Of a DNA stretch of 10,022 nucleotides, positions 1 to 6,323 are shown piece by piece. Source of the DNA: Spirochaetaceae bacterium. GTDB taxonomy: Bacteria > Spirochaetota > Spirochaetia > Treponematales > Breznakiellaceae. The first letter of the stretch is position 1, and the number at the start of each line of letters is the position of its first letter. Position numbers and translations under genes: made by a program. Where the stretch lies: the NCBI GenBank assembly GCA_031280115.1, contig JAITHF010000176.1:1-10022 (forward strand), given 5' to 3'. The notes under the pieces were generated by a model, which did no database searches, was not told the origin of the DNA, and worked only from the letters and a program-made list of their open reading frames with translations.

Positions 1-119
1 ATGAAGTTGAAGGCCCGGGCAATGACCGGTACGTCTTTGCCGCGGCGCTTGAGACGGACAGGGAGCCGGCGGAGGGCTTGTGGGCGCCGCCGTTTTTACC
101 TATATTTAAATGGCTATGA
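1..119 (+). CDS. C-terminal end of an upstream protein (partial)
   Basis: Reading from position 3, an open frame runs to a TGA at 117-119. It encodes about 38 residues with the start off the left edge: an acidic and aromatic stretch ending in PPFLPIFKWL. Codon choice (GCG, CCG, GAG, GGC) matches the other genes of the window. The TGA shares the ATGA at 116-119 with the start codon of the next gene, the usual sign of two translationally coupled genes in one operon. The fragment is too short to name a family. A competing frame that opens with ATG at base 1 is very arginine-rich and looks like a shadow. Confidence 0.6.
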   Translation, partial: EVEGPGNDRYVFAAALETDREPAEGLWAPPFLPIFKWL

Positions 120-1462
120 TTTCACGACCCTTTTATATAGTATTACGGCTTTACCGGCTCGGCGCGGCGGCGCTCTTCTTGACGGCCCGCGCCGCCCTGC
201 CCCTGCCCGCGCAGGGGCTTGACCTCCCTACCAGACAGATACCGGACGACTCTTCCCTGCGCCTAGCCCTGCGGGACTCATGGTTTACTGAAGCGCCTGA
301 GCGGGTCCTCAGTATGCGCGCTTTTGTGCGGGACCTCAGCGGCGGCGGGAAGGTGCAGGTGCGCGCCGAAGAGGGGAAGGGCGAGTTTATGGTCATTCTG
401 GCCCGGGAGCGGAACGGCGCGTACCCGGGATGGGCGCAGGGTTCATGGATTTTGACCCGAAACAGCGCTGACGGCAGCCCTGCGCGTATCCGGGTCTTCT
501 TGCGGAGCGACCCCTACACCTACATCCAGTTCCGGCCTGTTGCCGCGGACCGGAGCGTGATGGATATGGTGCTGTACAATGCCTATGTCGTGCGCTCCCT
601 GCCTATTCCCTATTCTCTTGAGCGGCTTTTCGTGCTTCCCCTGGAAGAGGCGCTCCTGGCAGCGGCGGGGCGGTTCCCCCGGAAGTATTTTGATCCTGAT
701 CCGGATGCCTACCGGGACCTGCGGGGGTTTATGGCGCTGGTCCGGCAGCGCCTTCCGGCGCTCTCGTTCCATGACGACGGGGCCATAGACGACACGGGGC
801 GGTATGTGTATATCGCAAACCTCCAAGCCCAGGAAGGGGAGGCGGGGCTTAACTGTTCGGGCTTTGCCAAATGGATGGTTGACGGCATCCTGCGCCCCTT
901 TACCGGCAGGCGCCTTGCTATCCCGCCCTTAAAAAAAGCCTTTGGCAATCGGGGTTCTTCGTTTACCGAACCCTATGAAGAGGCGCGGGATCCTTTTTTC
1001 GGCCTTGACTGGACGCGCAACCTTGCGTCAACCGCGCTTTCCGCTATGCTGTCCTCCGGCGATTTCGGGAAACTTGAGGAGATTGAGGTGCAGCGCAGCC
1101 CTTTTTCCTCGTTAATCGCCCGGGATCCGGCAGGCAATTCTATCCGGTCCTATCCGAGTTTCCTGCTGAACGCGGGTTTCAGCATCGAAGGGCTTCAGCC
1201 GCTCCTTTATACCCTTGCCATTGACCGCCCGGGGACCATATACCTTGCGTCAGTGAACAGCGAAGAGGGGGCCGCGCGCCCCCGGATACGCCAGCATTTT
1301 CATGTGGCCGTGCTGGTTCCCTATTTCAACGAGTACGGGGTCTTTCAAACAGCGGTCTTTGAGAGCGCCGAGGAAACCTCGTTTGCCCAGTTCCGGCGCC
1401 GGTATCCGGGGCATTTTGTCAATCTGGTCCGTATCCCCACAGAATCCCGCTTCGACCCCTAA
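116..1462 (+). CDS. Secreted protein of unknown function with an NlpC/P60-like NCSGF motif
   Basis: I do not recognise this 448-residue protein as a named family. Residues 4-33 form a basic, hydrophobic N-terminus (YRLGAAALFLTARAALPL) that looks like a signal peptide, possibly cut near ARA-A, so the protein probably acts in the periplasm or is anchored at the inner membrane. Near residue 246 is NCSGFAKW, which resembles the DCSGF motif holding the catalytic Cys of NlpC/P60 cell-wall peptidases. Near residue 394 is HFHVAVLVPYF, which could hold the partner His. The Cys-His distance, about 147 residues, is roughly twice that of ordinary NlpC/P60 domains, so a large insertion or a different fold is possible. 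I chose ATG 116 because it makes a 4-base ATGA overlap with the upstream gene. ATG 110 would add only Met-Ala, and neither start has a clear ribosome site. The stop codon directly abuts repeat copy A. Coding status is secure; peptidase function is a guess. Confidence 0.85.
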   Translation: MISRPFYIVLRLYRLGAAALFLTARAALPLPAQGLDLPTRQIPDDSSLRLALRDSWFTEAPERVLSMRAFVRDLSGGGKVQVRAEEGKGEFMVILARERNGAYPGWAQGSWILTRNSADGSPARIRVFLRSDPYTYIQFRPVAADRSVMDMVLYNAYVVRSLPIPYSLERLFVLPLEEALLAAAGRFPRKYFDPDPDAYRDLRGFMALVRQRLPALSFHDDGAIDDTGRYVYIANLQAQEGEAGLNCSGFAKWMVDGILRPFTGRRLAIPPLKKAFGNRGSSFTEPYEEARDPFFGLDWTRNLASTALSAMLSSGDFGKLEEIEVQRSPFSSLIARDPAGNSIRSYPSFLLNAGFSIEGLQPLLYTLAIDRPGTIYLASVNSEEGAARPRIRQHFHVAVLVPYFNEYGVFQTAVFESAEETSFAQFRRRYPGHFVNLVRIPTESRFDP

Positions 1463-1588
1463 CCCCCGAAGCGGCGCCTCAGCGGGCTTCGCAGGCGGAA
1501 GGGCGCGAAGCAGGAAGCCTTTAGGGGTGGTTTGGAGGGTCTATGACCCTCCAAATTCTTCCCAAAGAGGCGCGCAGCGCCGATAATT
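1463..1588 (+). repeat. Composite intergenic repeat, copy A
   Basis: The copy begins at the TAA of the preceding gene with the boundary motif AACCCCCGAAG. Its first block, 1464-1485, is identical over 22 bases to 9928-9949 (copy D). The next 50 bases (1486-1535) align to copy D without gaps, with 11 mismatches by my count, and include GGAAGCCTTTAGGGG. A stem-loop follows at 1531-1555, and then an arm, 1564-1588, that reappears inverted at 1703-1728. Compared with copy B it lacks about 47 bases lying between two AAAGAGGCGC direct repeats, so it may be a deleted form. Confidence 0.8.
1531..1555 (+). terminator. Perfect 11-bp stem-loop after the secreted-protein gene
   Basis: The arms TTTGGAGGGTC and GACCCTCCAAA pair perfectly around the loop TAT. 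The hairpin lies about 70 bases after the stop codon and is followed by TTCTTCCC, not by a proper T-tract. It could end transcription or protect the 3' end of the mRNA. It occupies the same place in copy A as the stem-loops of copies B, C and D, but with a different sequence. Confidence 0.5.
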
Positions 1589-1728
1589 CGTTATATAATA
1601 ATGATTTATCTGGGGACAGGATAGTTTATTTTGCTAGCAAGAAAACTTATTTTGCGTGCAAAAAAACCGGTTTTCCTGCCGCGCTCTGTTGGTATATTAA
1701 AAAATTATCGGCGCTTTCGCGCCTCTTT
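1564..1728. repeat. AT-rich 165-bp segment bounded by inverted repeats
   Basis: The left arm (1564-1588, AAAGAGGCGC then GCGCCGATAATT) returns as its reverse complement at 1703-1728. The two differ only in a small central loop, GCA against GAAA. Each arm carries its own mini-hairpin, GGCGC/GCGCC. The 114 bases between are far richer in A and T than the flanking genes. The arms are also the ends of repeat copies A and B, so this segment can be read as the centre of a large inverted repeat, or as a small MITE-like insertion. No transposase and no clear target-site duplication are visible. Confidence 0.6.
1626..1674. repeat. Tandem 21-bp repeat and three palindromes
   Basis: Bases 1626-1646 and 1647-1667 are a direct tandem repeat (TTATTTTGC, two variable bases, GCAA, then an A-rich end) with 3 mismatches in 21. 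Each unit is centred on a palindrome: TTGCTAGCAA at 1631-1640, and TTTTGC-GT-GCAAAA at 1650-1663. A third, perfect palindrome AAAACCGGTTTT follows at 1663-1674. The arrangement looks like repeated protein-binding sites or short hairpins. A 62-residue frame crosses it but appears to be an accident of the repeat. Confidence 0.6.
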
Positions 1729-1890
1729 TAAGAGTTTATGGAGGGCTTTTTTATCTGCGCTTCATGTTTGCGCCTCTTTGTGCGAACTTCCCGTAAGGGA
1801 ACAGCCTTAGGCTGCCCCCAAACCCCCCTAAAGGCTGCCTGCGCCGCGCCCGTGCGCTCTGGCGCTCTGGCGCTCCCCGGCGCTTGGGGT
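1703..1890 (-). repeat. Composite intergenic repeat, copy B, overlapping the 3' end of the RND gene
   Basis: Read on the minus strand, this copy starts with CCCCAAGCG (a degenerate form of the first block), then GCACGGGCGCG, AGCCTTTAGGGG and the stem-loop 1797-1819. A segment shared with copy C at 5153-5197 follows (CATGAAGCG, then AGATAAAAAAGCCC and CCATAAA), and finally the inverted arm 1703-1728. The part from 1828 to 1890 is inside the RND reading frame and supplies its last 20 codons and its stop. A short duplication, GAGCGCCA twice, lies in the same part. Confidence 0.75.
1797..1819 (-). other. Stem-loop of repeat copy B
   Basis: On the minus strand GGGGGCAGCC pairs with GGCTGTTCCC around TAA: ten pairs, two of them G-U in RNA. 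The G-U pairs would be C-A mismatches on the other strand, so the structure favours the transcript that runs out of the RND gene. Its 3' arm can instead form a 5-bp hairpin, TTCCC/GGGAA around TTAC (1788-1801), so the two folds exclude each other. No T-tract follows immediately. Confidence 0.55.
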
Positions 1891-4800
1891 AAACCGGCTG
1901 GGCCGGCCCCTTCCCGCGCCTTTCTCCCGCGGGCTGTTAAGGAGGGAATATACCGCAGGCGTAACCAGCAGGGTCATAAAGAAACTCACTGACAGGCCCC
2001 CTACAAAGGTCTTGCCAATGGGCTGTATCGTGTCCGCCCCGGGGCCGGGAAAAAACGCGATAGGTATCATGCTGATAATCGTAGTGAGGCCGGTCATAAG
2101 GATAGGCCGCAGCCGGCTGCGCCCGGCCTCAAGGCAGGCGTCCCGCACGGACAGCCCCCGGGCCCGCAGGGTGTTGGTGTAGTCAACCAGCACAATGCCG
2201 TTGTTCACCACCACCCCCACCAGCGCCACCACCCCCACGGCGGAAAAGACCGACATGGCCTGATTGCCTATCTTATATATCCATATCACCCCGATAAAGA
2301 GGAGCGGGATAGAAAAGAAGATCACAAGCGGGTCAACAAAGGACTCGAACTGGCTTGCCATAAGGCCGAACACGAGAAACACCGCGGCGCCTATGATAAA
2401 AATAAAGCGCGTGTTATAGGTCTTGATCTCTTGAGCTTCCCCCAAATAGCGCACGGTTACGCCTTCCTGAGGCACCAGATACTGTTTGACCGCTTCTTCA
2501 AGTTTCATCTGGGTTTCGGTCGCCGCGATGCCCCCGGCCAGACTGCCGGTTACCCGCAGGACCCGCTCCTGATTCTCCCGCCTGACCGACATAGGGGCGC
2601 GCCCCTCGCGTATGCGCGTCAGATTTGCAAGGGAAACCCGCTCCCCCCCGCGGCCCGGCACAAAAAGCGCGTCCAGATTGGGCAGCCCTGCCTGATCGCT
2701 CTTTTGCAGGATGACCTGTACGTTGATAATCCGGTCCCCCCGGCTTATAGTAGCGGCGTTGGCGCCGTTGACCGCGGTGCGCACCTCTTCGGCAATGGCC
2801 GAAAGCGAAACCCCCAGGGCCGCGGCCCGGTCCCGGTCAATCTCAATCCGGAGCTGCGGCGCCCCTTCGCTCAGGTTCACCTGCGGGTCCTCGATTTCAG
2901 GCAGGTGCCGGGCCATAATAGCTTTTATCTCATTGGCGGTCTTCATAAGCGCGTCAGCGTCTTTGGAACTCACCGCGATTTCCACTGCCGAGGAAGCGCT
3001 CATGCTCCGGCCCGCCCGGAACGCAACCTGCATACCGGGGATGTTCGAGACGACCGGCGCCAGTTTGCGGATGATAGAGTCAGGCGTGTCAATCTGCTTT
3101 GCCGGCTCAGGGAGGATGATCTGCACCGAGCCCTGGGCCGAGCCGCTCTGCCGCGCCGTGAGCACCAGATCCCGATACCCAAGCACGTTTTCTTTCACTA
3201 TGGTTTCAAGGGCCTCCACCGCCTGCTCCGTAACGGCAAGGGGCGTGCCCTGGGGCAGGGACACGTTGAGCGTGATAGAATCGTCGGTCCTGCTGCGGAA
3301 GAACAGGTTCATCCCGATACCGCTGAACTGGGTCAGGGAGAACGCCAGAATAAGCAGGGTCAGGAGCAGCACAAGCAGCCGGCGGCTCAGGCAGTAATCA
3401 ATGGCCCGCCGGTATGCGTTGTCAAGGCCCTGGAAGAACCTGTCCATCGCCGCGTCAGCAGCCCGCAGGAACGGGAGGCGCAGCGGCTTCTGCCTGTGCG
3501 TGTCAAGGCGCATAATCGAACCTGCAAGGCTCGGCACCAAGGTCAGCGCCACCAGAAGGGAGCAGGCAAGGGAAATCACCACCGTGAAAATCAGGTCGTT
3601 GAAGAACTGCCCCATCATCTCAAGGTCGTTTTTATAGATCAGGAGGGGGACGAACACGCAGAGGGTGGTGGCTGTTGAGGTAACGATAGCCCGCAGCATC
3701 TCCTGGCTGCCCAGAACCGCGGCGGCCTCCGCTTTGGCGCCCCGCAGCCGGTAGGCGTGGACATTGTCCAGAATCACGATCGAGGCGTCGACGGTCATGC
3801 CCAGGCCGAGGATAAGGCCGGTCATGGTGAGCAGGTTAAGGGTAAAGCCGAAGGCCGCCATGCACATAAGGGTCAGCAGAATAGAAACCGGAATAGACAG
3901 CCCCACAATTAACGTGCCTTTCACGTTCCGCAGGAAGATAAACAGCACCGCCATCGCAAGGAGCGCGCCCTGCACCGCGTTGGCGTACACCTGGTTGAGG
4001 GCGGCGCTTATGAGGGTGGTATTGTCTGACAGGACCTGCACCGTAAGCCCCTGGGGAAGGCGCTGGTTAATCCCTTCAAGAGCTTCCCGCACGCGCTTTG
4101 CCGTCCGCACCTGGTTGCTGTCGCTGGCGCCGGTTACTTGCAGGTACACGCCGCTTTCGCCGTTCACCCTGACCCGCGCCGCGTTGTCGTTGTGGGCAAT
4201 CCCCACGTCCGCGACGTCTTCGAGCCGGACAATCTGGGAGCGGTTTGGATTGGCGGCTCCCGCGCCTGCCGGGGACAGGGTTTTAACTACCAGTCTTTTT
4301 ATCTGGGTAATGTCCGCCAGTTCCTGGGCGGTCAGCAGCTGGTACTCCATGTCCCCGCGCCCGAGGCTGCCGCCGCTTGAGAGGATGTTTTGCCCCCGCA
4401 AGGCCGCGCTTATGTCCCGCAGAGTAAGGTTGAGCGCGGCAAGGCGGTTTTGGGAAACCGCCGCGCGGACGAGCTGGGTGGTGCCGCCGGTTACTTCCGC
4501 TGAGGCAACCCCGTCAATCCGCTCGACCTCCGCCTGGATCTCGTCTTCAGCAAAGAGGCGGAGCTGATCTGACGGGTAATTCCCCCGGACCACAAGGCGC
4601 ATGATAGGCGCGGCGGACATATCATAGCGCCGCGCCACCGGCGAAGAGGCGTCGTCAGGGAGGGAGTTGGCAATACGGTTTACCAGCGTTTGGGCGTCGG
4701 TCATGGCTTTATCCATGTCGGTCCCGTAGGCAAAGTTAAGGTTGATAGTGCTGTACTCAAAGTTGGACGTGCTGGTCATATCAACCAGCCCTTTGGAGAC

Positions 4801-5016
4801 CGCAAGGGCCCGTTCAAGCGGGATGGTGATATTCTGTTCCACGTCAGACGGGCCCGCGCCGGCAAGGCGGGTAGACACGGACAGGACCGGGCGGGATATA
4901 GAGGGGTACAGGTCAAGGGCGATATGGGGGACCAGGGTGGCCGCCACGCCCAGGGCAAGGGCGTACAGCACAACCACCGTAACCGGACGCTTCACCGAAT
5001 ACTCAACGATACTCAT
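1828..5016 (-). CDS. RND multidrug efflux transporter, HAE1/AcrB type
   Basis: A complete inner-membrane RND pump of 1062 residues, the usual length for AcrB-type proteins, which use the proton gradient to expel drugs, detergents or lipids through a periplasmic adaptor and an outer-membrane channel. I count 12 membrane segments: near 12-30, six between 347 and 564, and five between 867 and 1026, with the two large periplasmic loops between. In helix 4 the sequence VDASIV keeps the Asp matching AcrB D407 (D410) but has Ala in place of D408. In helix 10 VVNNGIVLVD has Asn (N938) in place of K940. AAGGAG at 5022-5027 lies 5 bases before ATG. TATGAT at 5041-5046 could be a -10 box, but no -35 is visible. 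No adaptor or TolC gene is adjacent. The tail after residue 1042 is encoded by repeat copy B. The substrate cannot be told. Confidence 0.95.
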   Translation of the reverse strand: MSIVEYSVKRPVTVVVLYALALGVAATLVPHIALDLYPSISRPVLSVSTRLAGAGPSDVEQNITIPLERALAVSKGLVDMTSTSNFEYSTINLNFAYGTDMDKAMTDAQTLVNRIANSLPDDASSPVARRYDMSAAPIMRLVVRGNYPSDQLRLFAEDEIQAEVERIDGVASAEVTGGTTQLVRAAVSQNRLAALNLTLRDISAALRGQNILSSGGSLGRGDMEYQLLTAQELADITQIKRLVVKTLSPAGAGAANPNRSQIVRLEDVADVGIAHNDNAARVRVNGESGVYLQVTGASDSNQVRTAKRVREALEGINQRLPQGLTVQVLSDNTTLISAALNQVYANAVQGALLAMAVLFIFLRNVKGTLIVGLSIPVSILLTLMCMAAFGFTLNLLTMTGLILGLGMTVDASIVILDNVHAYRLRGAKAEAAAVLGSQEMLRAIVTSTATTLCVFVPLLIYKNDLEMMGQFFNDLIFTVVISLACSLLVALTLVPSLAGSIMRLDTHRQKPLRLPFLRAADAAMDRFFQGLDNAYRRAIDYCLSRRLLVLLLTLLILAFSLTQFSGIGMNLFFRSRTDDSITLNVSLPQGTPLAVTEQAVEALETIVKENVLGYRDLVLTARQSGSAQGSVQIILPEPAKQIDTPDSIIRKLAPVVSNIPGMQVAFRAGRSMSASSAVEIAVSSKDADALMKTANEIKAIMARHLPEIEDPQVNLSEGAPQLRIEIDRDRAAALGVSLSAIAEEVRTAVNGANAATISRGDRIINVQVILQKSDQAGLPNLDALFVPGRGGERVSLANLTRIREGRAPMSVRRENQERVLRVTGSLAGGIAATETQMKLEEAVKQYLVPQEGVTVRYLGEAQEIKTYNTRFIFIIGAAVFLVFGLMASQFESFVDPLVIFFSIPLLFIGVIWIYKIGNQAMSVFSAVGVVALVGVVVNNGIVLVDYTNTLRARGLSVRDACLEAGRSRLRPILMTGLTTIISMIPIAFFPGPGADTIQPIGKTFVGGLSVSFFMTLLVTPAVYSLLNSPREKGAGRGRPSRFTPSAGERQSARAHGRGAGSL

Positions 5017-5107
5017 ACAAACTCCTTAATAGGTTATGTTATCATATTTTAAGAGCAGGCGCAGACCGCGCACCAGCCCAAAACAAGAAGCCTTTAGGGG
5101 GGGTGTG

Positions 5108-5128
5108 GAGGCAGCCTCCGGCTGTTTC
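5108..5128 (+). other. Stem-loop of repeat copy C
   Basis: GAGGCAGCC pairs with GGCTGTTTC around TCC: nine pairs, including two G-U. Compared with copies B and D, one G-C pair has become A-U (5109 with 5127), a compensated change that keeps the stem. Confidence 0.55.
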
Positions 5129-5245
5129 AGCAGTCGTAGTTTGCAAAAAAGGGCGCGAAGCATGAAGCGTAGATAAAAAAGCCCCCCCATAAAGTCTTCA
5201 AACGCGCAAGCGCAGCGCAGCGCTCATATTCAAACACCACACAAT

Positions 5246-5280
5246 CCCCCGCAGGGGGCGCCTCCGAAGGGGGCCTTCGG
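5246..5280. other. Two adjacent GC-rich hairpins
   Basis: CCCCC-GCA-GGGGG (5246-5258) and CCGAAGG-GGG-CCTTCGG (5264-5280) are perfect short stems with 3-base loops, just before the -35 box of the STAS operon. Neither has a T-tract, so they are not convincing terminators. They may insulate the operon promoter or be part of repeat copy C. Confidence 0.5.
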
Positions 5281-5284
5281 GGGT

Positions 5285-5313
5285 TTGACAAAGGAGGGGA
5301 ATACGCATAAAAT
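5285..5313 (+). promoter_or_regulatory. Sigma70-type promoter of the STAS-YbjN-PspA operon
   Basis: TTGACA (5285-5290, perfect -35) is followed after exactly 17 bases by TAAAAT (5308-5313, 5 of 6 matches to the -10 box). Transcription would start near 5320 and leave a leader of about 29 bases before the STAS start codon. The -35 box begins inside the last bases of repeat copy C, so the repeat ends at, and may help shape, this promoter. The spacer holds AAGGAGGGG, which looks like a ribosome site but has no start codon at a usable distance. Confidence 0.75.
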
Positions 5314-5348
5314 AAAAAGATAATGAAAAGGAATGCGGGCATACGGCT

Positions 5349-5900
5349 ATGTCAAACAATGAAATTGTTCAGGGATTTGATGATGAAAAAGATGCGGCCC
5401 TCACGATAACCCTTGAGAAGGCGCGGGAAGCTGAAGAGATGCTGATTGTCTCTTTAAGCGGCTCAGTTGACCCCCATAACGCGCCGTTTCTTCAAAAACA
5501 GATGGTCAAGGCAATTGAGAAGGGGTATACCAAGCTCATTTTTCACTGCGCGGGCCTTGGGGATATTTCTTCCGCCGGTATCGGCGCCTTTTCACACTTC
5601 CTTAATTTGGTCAAGGCCAAAGGGGGGGATCTGGTGTTTTTCGGTATCCAGCCGAAAGTACAGGGGGTGCTCCAGGTCCTGGGCTTCGCCCAAGTCTTTA
5701 CGACAAGGGAAACCAGAGACGAATCGGCCGGCGTGTTCCGCAGCCCCCCGCCGCCTGCGCCGGACGGGCGCTTTCCTGTAACCGCCGTATGCCCCGCCTG
5801 CTCCCAAACGCACAATGTCATGGAAGCCGGGCGGTTCAACTGCTCCCGCTGTAAAACCGCGCTCATAACCGACCGCCAAGGGCAGGTGTTTCTGGGATAA
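5349..5900 (+). CDS. STAS-domain protein with C-terminal zinc ribbon (anti-sigma-factor-antagonist-like)
   Basis: Residues about 30-120 read as a STAS domain of the SpoIIAA kind, a small cytoplasmic switch that binds anti-sigma kinases or other partners. The diagnostic loop is LGDISSAGIGAF near 70-81; S75 falls where SpoIIAA carries its phosphorylated serine, so control by phosphorylation is possible. A proline-rich linker (PPPPAP, about 133-138) joins it to a compact zinc ribbon with paired cysteines CPAC (148-151) and CSRC (165-168). The N-terminal 20 residues are acidic. The 183-residue length is longer than a bare STAS protein because of the ribbon. It is the first gene of its operon, 33 bases before the YbjN-like gene. 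Ribosome-site support is poor: AAGGA lies about 16 bases upstream, with no better in-frame start. No kinase or phosphatase partner is in the window. Confidence 0.88.
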   Translation: MSNNEIVQGFDDEKDAALTITLEKAREAEEMLIVSLSGSVDPHNAPFLQKQMVKAIEKGYTKLIFHCAGLGDISSAGIGAFSHFLNLVKAKGGDLVFFGIQPKVQGVLQVLGFAQVFTTRETRDESAGVFRSPPPPAPDGRFPVTAVCPACSQTHNVMEAGRFNCSRCKTALITDRQGQVFLG

Positions 5901-5933
5901 CCGCGGGTTTTATGCTAGTATTAAGGATAGGGT

Positions 5934-6311
5934 ATGACAGACAATAAAATCGAACAGTATTTACGGGAGTTAAAGGTCTCCTATCGGGAACTTGAGCCCA
6001 ATCTGTGGCTGGTGGAACCGGAAGGCCAGCCGCAGGTGGCTGTTTTGTACGCAGAACCGCTGGTGGTTATCCGCGCGCTGGTCATGGAAGCGCCCCGTGA
6101 AAACCGGCTTGAGCTTTTTACTAAACTCCTCGCGCTTAACGCCGCGGATATGATCCACGGCGCCTACGGGCTTGAGGGGGATAAAATTGTGCTGATTGAC
6201 AGCTGGGAATACGGCACGCTGGATTTTGAGGAACTGAGAGCCACGATTGAGTCTTTCAGCCTCGCATTAACCCAGCATTATCCGCTATTGTCGGTGTACA
6301 GGGACCGATAG
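5934..6311 (+). CDS. YbjN-domain protein
   Basis: This 125-residue soluble protein resembles the YbjN family, which has a fold related to type III secretion chaperones and is thought to bind other proteins in the cytoplasm. Supporting features are the central AEPLVVIRALVMEAP strand region, a helix with FTKLLALNAADMIHGAYGLE, a strand KIVLIDSW, and the closing helix LRATIESFSLALTQHYPLL. There is no signal peptide or membrane segment. AGGA at 5924-5927 lies 6 bases before ATG. Its TAG is only 12 bases before pspA and overlaps the pspA ribosome site, so the two are probably translated together. E. coli YbjN is somewhat longer and its role is not settled. A job as helper or regulator of PspA or the STAS protein is inference from position. 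Confidence 0.75.
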   Translation: MTDNKIEQYLRELKVSYRELEPNLWLVEPEGQPQVAVLYAEPLVVIRALVMEAPRENRLELFTKLLALNAADMIHGAYGLEGDKIVLIDSWEYGTLDFEELRATIESFSLALTQHYPLLSVYRDR

Positions 6312-6323
6312 GGAGGTTATACA

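Larger units (their letters stand above)
5068..5286 (+). repeat. Composite intergenic repeat, copy C, between divergent genes
   Basis: The conserved core is 5068-5197: GCGCAC, GAAGCCTTTAGGGG at 5087-5100, the stem-loop 5108-5128, then GGGCGCGAAGCATGAAGCG, AGATAAAAAAGCCC and CATAAAGTCT, in the same order as copy B. Beyond it, 5203-5224 is rich in GCGC and seems related to the GGCGC arm of copies A and B. Two further hairpins lie at 5246-5258 and 5264-5280. The copy ends at 5274-5286 with the AACCCCCGAAGG motif on the minus strand. It fills nearly all of the space between the RND and STAS genes; no gene is seen in it. Confidence 0.75.

Noticed and set aside
1..222. Open frame from ATG at base 1 (73 codons)
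   Set aside because: Very Arg- and Ala-rich; it overlaps both the better-looking tail ending at 119 and the secreted-protein gene in another frame.
1626..1667. CRISPR array
   Set aside because: Only two directly adjoining units with no spacers, and no cas genes.
1564..1728. Insertion sequence
   Set aside because: The segment has inverted ends but no transposase frame and no clear target duplication; at most it is a non-autonomous element.
1543..1731. 62-codon frame containing FASKKT and FACKKT repeats
   Set aside because: The protein repeat is only the translation of the 21-base DNA tandem repeat; it runs through two hairpin arms and has no ribosome site.
1738..1992. 84-codon plus-strand frame
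   Set aside because: It is made from repeat copy B and the complement of the RND gene end.
2431..3678. Long plus-strand open frame of 415 codons, with others of 228 and 267 codons nearby
   Set aside because: They lie opposite the RND gene, whose translation is a clear, complete family member. The plus-strand products are rich in Arg, His and Pro with no recognisable domain, as expected for frames opposite GC-rich coding DNA.
5291..5298. AAGGAGGG-like ribosome site before the STAS gene
   Set aside because: It lies between the -35 and -10 boxes, so it would not be in the mRNA, and no start codon follows at a usable distance.
5127..5342. 71-codon minus-strand frame
   Set aside because: It lies wholly within repeat copy C and the operon promoter region.
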